Of a stretch of 20,877 nt of DNA, positions 7,282-12,696 are shown piece by piece. The number at the start of each line of letters is the position of its first letter. Position 1 is the stretch's first letter. The notes beneath the pieces are model-generated. The model was not told where the DNA came from and ran no database searches. It saw only the letters and a list, made by a program, of their open reading frames with translations. The translations under genes were made by a program, and so were the position numbers. The DNA lies in assembly GCA_023487645.1 (NCBI GenBank), contig JAMDBX010000007.1, positions 1-20,877 of the forward strand, given 5' to 3'. Source of the DNA: Patescibacteria group bacterium (GTDB lineage: Bacteria > Patescibacteria > Microgenomatia > Daviesbacterales > UBA10151).

Positions 7282-8325
7282 CTAAAATTTAAGTTGGCAT
7301 CTTTTAAGGTTATCATCACTTTTTTGGCAAGTGGCCTTGGTAATGTTGGAATCAGCGGGGCAAACTCCCATTAAAGTACAACCTTGACGGTCATCAAACT
7401 TTTGCCAATCTGGATGAGAATTGTATTCAGTTAAATATTTTTTGTTAATAGCTTTTTTAGTTGCTCCACAGCAACTAGTATAAGGTACTACTATACAATC
7501 AGAATCTACTTGGCAAATATCCAAATTGCCCTGGGTAATTTTGTTCTCTTGCCCTTGATTCTCATCCATCTCATCAGGTAAAAATTTAAAAGTAGAAAGG
7601 ATTTTTGTTGTTATATTGCCAGATGTGGAAGTGTAGCTATCAGGAAAAAGTTCTATCATTATTACTTTACCTTTATAAGGGATTACATATCTCTGACAAA
7701 GGCTTGGTTCACAAAAAAACTCCTTTTCATAATACGCCTGATACTTTCCCACCTGAGTTAATACAGAACTCTTGGACAACAATGGAACCGGATCAAATCC
7801 AACTTGCCCATTTTCTTGGTATTTTTTCATGTTTTCTTGGTCTATTTCTTCTAAAGTAAGATTTTGGGGATTATTGATATAGTAAAAATAGAGCATCTGC
7901 TGGGAATTGTTAGCGACCAACTCAACACTATCTGACGTATCACTTTTTATCTGCCAACTTTTGGGATGGTCAAAAGAAACTCCCCACCGGGCATTGGTAT
8001 ATGTTTCCCATGTGTCAGGCTCCGTAGTTGGATTTAGGTTTTCAACATTTTTTTGAATTATTTTACCCGGCGGATTGGTAATATTGTCTTTATTTGAAAA
8101 AACTTCAAAAATACCTGATAAATACGGCTTACAAGCACCTCCAGCAAAAGGACCTTGGCTTGATGATTGGCAAAAAGTACCTACAGGGCATTGGGTATTA
8201 TAATTCCAATCACCACCGCAATTTTTATTTTCCTTTTGGTTATATTGAAAATACTGAAATGTGATAAATGCTAAAATAACTACTCCTATAAAAATGGGGG
8301 TTCCAACAAAACCTTTTTGCTTCAT
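7282..8325 (-). CDS. Membrane-anchored Cys-rich PsbP-like protein
   Basis: This 347-aa protein has an N-terminal membrane anchor (KGFVGTPIFIGVVILAFITF, 4-23), so most of it should be outside the cytoplasm. Three modules follow. A small cysteine knot-like segment has Cys36, 46, 52 and 65 in CGGDW...CPVGTFC...ACKP. A PsbP-like domain runs from WETYTNARWGVSFDHPKSW (106-124) to KILSTFKFL (241-249) and carries its own Cys205/Cys210 pair. A C-terminal module has eight cysteines (271, 277, 285, 286, 316, 322, 333, 343) in the style CxxDSDC...CCG...C...C...C...RC. Twelve or more extracytoplasmic cysteines suggest disulfides. The start is 1 nt after the stop of the preceding gene with no Shine-Dalgarno, so translation is coupled. 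Function is unknown. Confidence 0.78.
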   Translation of the reverse strand: MKQKGFVGTPIFIGVVILAFITFQYFQYNQKENKNCGGDWNYNTQCPVGTFCQSSSQGPFAGGACKPYLSGIFEVFSNKDNITNPPGKIIQKNVENLNPTTEPDTWETYTNARWGVSFDHPKSWQIKSDTSDSVELVANNSQQMLYFYYINNPQNLTLEEIDQENMKKYQENGQVGFDPVPLLSKSSVLTQVGKYQAYYEKEFFCEPSLCQRYVIPYKGKVIMIELFPDSYTSTSGNITTKILSTFKFLPDEMDENQGQENKITQGNLDICQVDSDCIVVPYTSCCGATKKAINKKYLTEYNSHPDWQKFDDRQGCTLMGVCPADSNITKATCQKSDDNLKRCQLKF

Positions 8326-8326
8326 T

Positions 8327-9415
8327 TTATTTATTAGGAATACTCAAAGTCATTTCTAAATTATTATTAGTAGCTGTCCAATAAACACCGTATCTTAAAT
8401 CTCCCTTTTTAAAAGTTGTTTGGCCGCTAAAATTTTGCCCATCCTCATAACCACCAGCACTACCTCCAGGTTTCCAGCCAGAACCGGACAAATCATTTAA
8501 GTACCAGTTACTCACTTTGTCTGCTTCATTAGAAATCCAGGTATAAGTAGTTGATCCGCAAGTAGAAAAACCTGATTCGTTACCAGTACAATGACTTGCA
8601 ACTTCTTTCTTGACAAACTTTAACCCTGGATAAATTGGAAAACCATTTAAATCTAAGGATGTTGGAGCTTCAGCACCTTGTCCCTGGTCTAAAAATTTAA
8701 AGGTGGAAAGAATTTGGTCAACAGTATCTTCAAAACCAATATAGTCACTTACCCATTCTGCTGAAACCTCCATAATCTTTCCATTGTTAAGATCAATAAA
8801 GACATCTTTGCTATTACAATCGCACGCTTCGGTTCCCGGTGGAGGCACAGATTTTACCATAATCTCTCGATCTACTAAAACTTTATGTCCGTCTATTGTG
8901 GTGTATGTTAAAGTCTGACTGATGGTGCTTTTATCTCCAGACACCTGACCAATTTTTTTTGCTTGCATCAGGCCAGATAATCCATTTTCAAACATCTTTC
9001 CATAAAAATCATGATGTGGTCCCTTAATTGATACGGGATACACTATGATAATTGCATTGATTTCTGTTCCTTCTCCTTCTCCTCCTCCTCTTTCTGGAGA
9101 AAGTGTCGAGTAAGATAAGTAATCCTGATTAGATAATAGACTATCATCCTCTTCTAGGTCTGATTGTTTCCAGGAGGGAGGTAACTTAAAAGTTAATCCT
9201 AATTTTTGGCTTGTATATGTTTTCCAATTGGCCCCGATTAAATCGGGGTTAGTAGTTTCATTTTGGATAGCAGGAGTGGGTATTGGTTGGGAAATAATTG
9301 ATGAAGTTATTTTAGAAGGAATATTTGCAGTTTTTTGGATGTAATATGATCCGACAGCCGCGGCAATTATGGCCAGACTGATTAAAATATAAAGGGAAGC
9401 AAAACCTTTTTGCAT
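8327..9415 (-). CDS. Membrane-anchored PsbP-like protein with C-terminal domain
   Basis: This 362-aa protein starts MQKGF and has a membrane segment at about 6-25, then a Pro/Thr/Ser linker. The PsbP-like domain runs from NWKTYTSQKLGLTFKLPPSW (63-82) to ILSTFKFLDQGQ (235-246). A low-complexity Gly/Glu stretch, ERGGGEGEG (108-116), interrupts it. A separate C-terminal domain begins at GFPIYPGLKFVKKE (258-271) and ends EMTLSIPNK; it contains Cys276 and Cys286. It is paralogous to the neighbours by the shared WKTYTS start and STFKFLDQGQ end. The ATG has no Shine-Dalgarno and a weak promoter (TTTACA, 18 nt, TAAGAT at 9422-9427) ends 6 nt before it. Its function is unknown. Confidence 0.78.
   Translation of the reverse strand: MQKGFASLYILISLAIIAAAVGSYYIQKTANIPSKITSSIISQPIPTPAIQNETTNPDLIGANWKTYTSQKLGLTFKLPPSWKQSDLEEDDSLLSNQDYLSYSTLSPERGGGEGEGTEINAIIIVYPVSIKGPHHDFYGKMFENGLSGLMQAKKIGQVSGDKSTISQTLTYTTIDGHKVLVDREIMVKSVPPPGTEACDCNSKDVFIDLNNGKIMEVSAEWVSDYIGFEDTVDQILSTFKFLDQGQGAEAPTSLDLNGFPIYPGLKFVKKEVASHCTGNESGFSTCGSTTYTWISNEADKVSNWYLNDLSGSGWKPGGSAGGYEDGQNFSGQTTFKKGDLRYGVYWTATNNNLEMTLSIPNK
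9232..9248. repeat. In-frame palindrome CCCGATTNAATCGGG, copy 3
   Basis: CCCCGATTAAATCGGGG is a perfect 17-bp palindrome inside the 362-aa gene, encoding PDLIG just before the WKTYTS motif. Its 15-bp core is identical to the palindrome at 10154-10168 except for the centre base. Confidence 0.75.
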
Positions 9416-9435
9416 TATTTTATCTTAACGCAGAT

Positions 9436-10209
9436 TTATATAAATTGTAAACTTTGTTTTATGTCCCAATTTTTAATTTTAAGGTGGTCATGGGCCGCCG
9501 GATCAAGTTGAGAAGGGGCAATACAACCGCCATAGTTTTCCGGATCATATAAACCTTTAATCAAAAAGAGATTATCCTCTTTTTTATAAATATAGTTAAC
9601 ATAGGCCAGAGGAGGATAACCAATGGCATACTCTTTTCCGGGTTTTAAACCGATAACCTGAATGGCCTCATCTGCACCTGAACTGGAAAAAGAAAATATG
9701 TCATATTTATTTTTAACTCCCAAAGATTCCAGGTACTGGTCAATGGTTCCCGGCCAGTTCAAAACCACAATTTCAAAAAAATTATCCATTTTAATTGTTT
9801 CCTGGACAGGACCCGGAATTATTCGGTTGGATTGTTGGGTTCCTTCTCCAATAGCCTGACCGCACTCTCCCTCTCTATAACCTTCCTTGGTTAATACCAT
9901 ACCCTGGGCTGGATAAGTTAGCTGGAATTGATATTTGCTGTTGGTATATGTTTTCCAAAGAATTGGGGTGGGGGTAGGAGAAGGAGTAGCGACTTGGGCA
10001 TTAACCGGCGGAGCGATATTAACCTTGGCAGTAATATTATCTAATTGAGCAGCCAACTGGGGATTTTGGCCAGTGTTTGTTTTAAGGAAATAAATACCAC
10101 CGCCTACCATCATTAATAATAAAAAAGCTGACAGTATCAAAAGATGGGTAAATCCCGATTCAATCGGGACAAACTCCGATTTTATCGGAGCAAATCCTTT
10201 TTTAGGCAT
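9436..10209 (-). CDS. Membrane-anchored PsbP-like protein, single domain
   Basis: This 257-aa protein begins MPKKGF, then a 14-residue duplicated insert (GFAPIKS/EFVPIES, 5-18), then GFTHLLILSAFLLLMMVGGGIYFL (19-42) as membrane anchor. A Pro-rich linker (PSPTPTP, 76-82) leads to LWKTYTNSKYQFQLTYP (84-100), the start of the PsbP-like domain, which fills the rest. It lacks the STFKFL end motif of its paralogues and ends IKNWDIKQSLQFI. It has one lone Cys at 116 and one at 229, possibly a disulfide. The predicted promoter ends 7 nt before ATG, so the mRNA may be leaderless. The function is not known; similar CPR proteins are usually left hypothetical. Confidence 0.77.
   Translation of the reverse strand: MPKKGFAPIKSEFVPIESGFTHLLILSAFLLLMMVGGGIYFLKTNTGQNPQLAAQLDNITAKVNIAPPVNAQVATPSPTPTPILWKTYTNSKYQFQLTYPAQGMVLTKEGYREGECGQAIGEGTQQSNRIIPGPVQETIKMDNFFEIVVLNWPGTIDQYLESLGVKNKYDIFSFSSSGADEAIQVIGLKPGKEYAIGYPPLAYVNYIYKKEDNLFLIKGLYDPENYGGCIAPSQLDPAAHDHLKIKNWDIKQSLQFI
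10154..10190. repeat. Two adjacent in-frame palindromes in a 42-nt tandem insert
   Basis: CCCGATTCAATCGGG (10154-10168) and CTCCGATTTTATCGGAG (10174-10190) lie next to each other in the 5' end of the 257-aa gene. On the coding strand they form two 21-nt tandem units encoding GFAPIKS and EFVPIES, placed before the GF that starts the membrane segment. Confidence 0.75.
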
Positions 10210-10216
10210 TAAATAT

Positions 10217-10245
10217 AGTGTATCTATCTGGAAGAAAATTTACAA
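10217..10245 (-). promoter_or_regulatory. Promoter for the 257-aa gene
   Basis: TTGTAA (-35, 10240-10245) and TACACT (-10, 10217-10222) are 17 nt apart. The -10 ends 7 nt before the ATG at 10209, so transcription should start at or next to the start codon. There is no Shine-Dalgarno. Confidence 0.45.
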
Positions 10246-10300
10246 ATACTATTTGGAAGTATCCTCAAGCAAGTCTAAATAACTAAAAAAAGAACTGGAA

Positions 10301-10330
10301 AAATTTATCAAATAGTTATTGGATAAATTT
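10301..10330. repeat. 9-bp AT-rich inverted repeat at the pseudogene end
   Basis: AAATTTATC (10301-10309) and GATAAATTT (10322-10330) are perfect inverted arms around 12 nt spanning the pseudogene stop. On the minus strand a TTTTT run overlaps the end of the stem, so a weak terminator is possible. The rest of the 10210-10300 gap holds only the promoter of the next gene. Confidence 0.35.
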
Positions 10331-10524
10331 ATATGTTTTCCAATTATCAGTTTCATCAGTTTGTTTTACTTTCGAAGCCGGAAACTGAGAAGTTGGGGAA
10401 ATAATGGCACCTTTTTGAGGTTGAGAATTTATGGCCTGTGACTTTCCAAAGTAGTACACCCCGCCTAAAGCTATCAAAATTAAAATTCCAATTAAAATAT
10501 AAACCCAGCAAATCCTCTGTTCAT
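10316..10524 (-). pseudogene. Frameshifted and truncated PsbP-like membrane protein
   Basis: The ATG at 10524 directly follows the TAA of the upstream gene and reads MNRGFAG, then hits a stop within ten codons. Shifting by one base after the GGG restores a typical anchor, VYILIGILILIALGGVYYFGK, then SQAINSQPQKGAIIS...ETDNWKTYKFIQ and a stop. If one G is added to the GGG run, the two pieces join as MNRGFAGVYILIGIL. The reading frame ends within the first motif of the PsbP-like domain (NWKTY), so the domain itself is missing. It is the remains of a paralogue of its neighbours. A sequencing error could explain the frameshift but not the early stop after WKTY. Confidence 0.72.
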
Positions 10525-11661
10525 TTAGTTAAACTTCAACGTAGAGATTATCTGGTCAAACAAGTTCTTATAAGATTCACACTTGCTCTCAAAACACATG
10601 AGGTTAACGTATAAATTACCTTCTTGAAGTGGAATTTTAATACCTATTGAAGGTGGTGTATCTGTTTGGCTGCCATTCAATACCTCAGTTTTAATTTTTA
10701 TCCCCTTAGTCCCATCGATTTCAATATCACCGATTTTTTCTTCAAAGACTTTATCAGCCACCTCTTGGCGGGAACCTATAGGATCAGATCTTTTAACCCC
10801 TCCTTGGCTATTTGCGACAAAGAAAGAAATTGTGTAAGCTGGCCCCAGAGTTTGCGGAGATTTATCATAGAGTTTCTGGTCGGTTTCAGAAAAAACCAAA
10901 AACCAATTATCAGGATATTTAAAGGAATATTTATATTTATTACTCAGATATGTTTTCCAATTAGAAGTATCTATAGTTTGGCCTTGATCTAAAAATTTAA
11001 GGGTAGAAAGGATCTGATTAAGATAATTTTTATAGATTCCCTCATATGAACTTGGCCAGCTTATTGAGTATATGTTCCCATTATCCGAAAATGTAAATAC
11101 TGTAAGTGCTTCAAATCCTACCTGGGGTTCAAACTGTACACCCGATATATCTCCGTAAGTTTTCTCAATCTTATTTTTAACTAAAGTTGGAGGGTCTGTA
11201 ATATTTTCTTGAGTTTTAATATAATCTTCTAAAGAATTTATCGTAATAGATTTAAATATTGTTCCTTTTCTTGTTCTATCAATATATATCCAAAATCCTC
11301 CCCTACTATCTAATGCTGTTTTATAGTCAGGAGCATAAAGTCCACCACAACCATATTGATAACCTTGATTATTATTGCCTGGAACTAATTTAACATCTTC
11401 AGTTTTCCAATCTTTAGGGGTTTTAATATTAAAACTGCATCTACTAGAAGTAAATATCTTCCAGCTGGCAGTTTCATCACTGGAAGGTGTAGTCGAAACT
11501 TCCGGTTTACTAACCACTTTAGCTTCCTGGGTCAAAGGCTGGGAAGGGTTGTTTTTACTTCCCAAATAATAAGCTCCGACCAATCCTCCCAAAACAAAAA
11601 GGATTATTAAAAAATAAATACCCACAAAACCTGCCTGCCGACAAATACAACTTTTTTGCAT
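10525..11661 (-). CDS. Membrane-anchored protein with two PsbP-like domains
   Basis: This 378-aa protein starts MQK, then a 7-residue insert SCICRQA (4-10), then GFVGIYFLIILFVLGGLVGAYYLG (11-34) as membrane anchor. A Ser/Thr/Pro linker follows. Domain 1 runs from SWKIFTSSRCSFNIKTPKDW (66-85) to QILSTLKFLDQGQ (216-228). Domain 2 runs from NWKTYLSNKYKYSFKYPDNW (234-253) to IISTLKF (371-377). The two domains are clear duplicates of the same module found singly in the neighbouring genes. The insert brings Cys5 and Cys7 into the pre-membrane part; Cys75 and Cys105 lie in domain 1 and Cys357 and Cys361 in domain 2. A TTGACA promoter ends 7 nt before ATG. Function is unknown. Confidence 0.78.
   Translation of the reverse strand: MQKSCICRQAGFVGIYFLIILFVLGGLVGAYYLGSKNNPSQPLTQEAKVVSKPEVSTTPSSDETASWKIFTSSRCSFNIKTPKDWKTEDVKLVPGNNNQGYQYGCGGLYAPDYKTALDSRGGFWIYIDRTRKGTIFKSITINSLEDYIKTQENITDPPTLVKNKIEKTYGDISGVQFEPQVGFEALTVFTFSDNGNIYSISWPSSYEGIYKNYLNQILSTLKFLDQGQTIDTSNWKTYLSNKYKYSFKYPDNWFLVFSETDQKLYDKSPQTLGPAYTISFFVANSQGGVKRSDPIGSRQEVADKVFEEKIGDIEIDGTKGIKIKTEVLNGSQTDTPPSIGIKIPLQEGNLYVNLMCFESKCESYKNLFDQIISTLKFN
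11632..11652. repeat. 21-nt in-frame insert at the start of the 378-aa gene
   Basis: Seven extra codons (SCICRQA) lie between MQK and GF, exactly where the paralogue at 9415 reads MQKGF directly. The insert with its flank contains CCTGCCTGCCGACA, a GC-rich sequence of half-palindrome type. Confidence 0.55.
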
Positions 11662-11668
11662 TAGGATA

Positions 11669-11697
11669 AGTGTCCCACGAAAAAGTTATCTTGTCAA
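11669..11697 (-). promoter_or_regulatory. Promoter for the 378-aa gene
   Basis: A consensus TTGACA (-35, 11692-11697) is 17 nt from GACACT (-10, 11669-11674), which has TGG in front. The -10 ends 7 nt before the ATG. There is no Shine-Dalgarno, so the mRNA is predicted leaderless. Confidence 0.45.
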
Positions 11698-11712
11698 AAA
11701 TGAGGAGCTTAT

Positions 11713-11800
11713 TGCCACCTGAAATGAGCGAAGGCCTTACTTTTTGCGCTAGCAAAAAGAAGACTGAGCCTACTGCCACCTGAAATGAGCGAAGGCCTTA
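11713..11800. repeat. Duplicated 3' end of rpsG with a hairpin between the copies
   Basis: A 27-bp sequence, identical at 11713-11739 and 11774-11800, encodes the C-terminal KAFAHFRWQ of S7. The copy at 11774 is in the rpsG frame; the copy at 11713 lies after the stop, shifted by 61 bp. The spacer has a perfect 8-bp hairpin CTTTTTGC-GCTA-GCAAAAAG (11740-11759). No T-run follows it on the minus strand, so it is not a standard terminator. Confidence 0.85.
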
Positions 11801-12252
11801 TTCGCTTCGGCAACTCGCAGAGTATCTTCTTTCTTTTTAACAGCCGCGCCTTTTCCTTCTGCAGCATCCATAAATTCTGCAGCCAATTTTTTGTCAAAGG
11901 TGTGAAATTCTTTATTAGAACGGGCCCGTGTTGCCATCAACAGCCAACGGATAGCCAGAGCTTCACGCCGATCTCCTCGCACTTCAACCGGAATCTGGTA
12001 AGAAGCTCCTCCTACCCGTCGGGGCTTAACTTCCATTCTAGGCATCACATTAGAAATTGCTGTTTCAAAGATAGTCACAGGATTTCTTCCGGTAGTTTTT
12101 TCAATCTCATTTAAAGCTTTGTACATTAATGTTAAAGCGATACTTTTTTTACCATCGATCATCATCCGGTTCACAAACCTGGTGACCAGCCGGGAATTAA
12201 AAAGAGGATCCGGCTGCAATATTCTTTTTTGGACTTTTCCTGATCTAGGCAC
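11770..12252 (-). CDS. rpsG: Small ribosomal subunit protein S7
   Basis: This 160-aa 30S head protein nucleates assembly on the 3' domain of 16S rRNA and lines the E site. I chose the GTG at 12252 because translation there gives the canonical start (M)[22 protein letters not shown], with GGGAGG and a 7-nt gap in front. Family signatures include [15 protein letters not shown] near the N-terminus, the [11 protein letters not shown] beta hairpin, the [11 protein letters not shown] helix and the C-terminal [11 protein letters not shown]. The gene overlaps the end of rpsL by 8 nt, so translation is coupled. The length is normal. Its last 27 bp are repeated downstream. Confidence 0.97.
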   Translation of the reverse strand: MPRSGKVQKRILQPDPLFNSRLVTRFVNRMMIDGKKSIALTLMYKALNEIEKTTGRNPVTIFETAISNVMPRMEVKPRRVGGASYQIPVEVRGDRREALAIRWLLMATRARSNKEFHTFDKKLAAEFMDAAEGKGAAVKKKEDTLRVAEANKAFAHFRWQ

Positions 12253-12676
12253 TAGCCGTCCTCCCTGTCGATGGTTTCTTAGTACCGTATTTGGAGCGGC
12301 TGGTTTTACGGTTGACAACACCGCTCATATCTAACTTTCCCCGTATCAAATGGTATTTAACGCCCGGTAAATCCTTAACCCGTCCACCCCTGACTAAAAC
12401 AATGCCGTGTTCGGATAAATCATGGCCAACGCCCTGAATGTAGGCGGTTACCTCGGTTTTATTAGACAATCTCACCCTCGCCACTTTACGGAGGGCGGAA
12501 TTCGGTTTTTTCGGAGTCATGGTTTTAACCACGGTCACCACACCTCGTTTTTGGGGGTTAAAAGTTTGTACATATTTACGGTCTTTGGCATTAAAGCTAC
12601 GTCTAAGAGCCGTGGCTTTCACCTTTTTAACACCTACCTTACGACCTTTTCTGACTAATTGATTAATAGTTGGCAT
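12245..12676 (-). CDS. rpsL: Small ribosomal subunit protein S12
   Basis: This 143-aa decoding-centre protein starts [13 protein letters not shown]. It contains the invariant [19 protein letters not shown] (whose Lys is the site of streptomycin resistance changes; here wild type) and [18 protein letters not shown]. Compared with E. coli S12 (124 aa) it has extra residues around [23 protein letters not shown], before the first motif, and a short Ser/Thr-rich C-terminal tail. It follows rpoC by 20 nt. An exact AGGAGG lies in that gap but 16 nt from the ATG, which is longer than usual; the start is fixed by homology. Confidence 0.97.
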   Translation of the reverse strand: MPTINQLVRKGRKVGVKKVKATALRRSFNAKDRKYVQTFNPQKRGVVTVVKTMTPKKPNSALRKVARVRLSNKTEVTAYIQGVGHDLSEHGIVLVRGGRVKDLPGVKYHLIRGKLDMSGVVNRKTSRSKYGTKKPSTGRTASA

Positions 12677-12696
12677 AAACTTATACTCTCTTCCTC

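Noticed and set aside
9436..11661. Annotating the M-x-K-GF proteins as type IV pilins
   Set aside because: They lack the Glu at position 5 after the Gly-Phe and the usual pilin body. The N-terminus is better called a membrane anchor.
11713..11800. Two 27-bp repeats with a 34-nt spacer, resembling a minimal CRISPR unit
   Set aside because: Only two copies, and the repeat is the coding end of rpsG. No cas genes are nearby and the spacer is itself a hairpin.
11709..11897. Minus-strand open frame ending in a second KAFAHFRWQ
   Set aside because: It is an out-of-frame reading of rpsG that enters the duplicated 3' end. No start signal or independent protein features.
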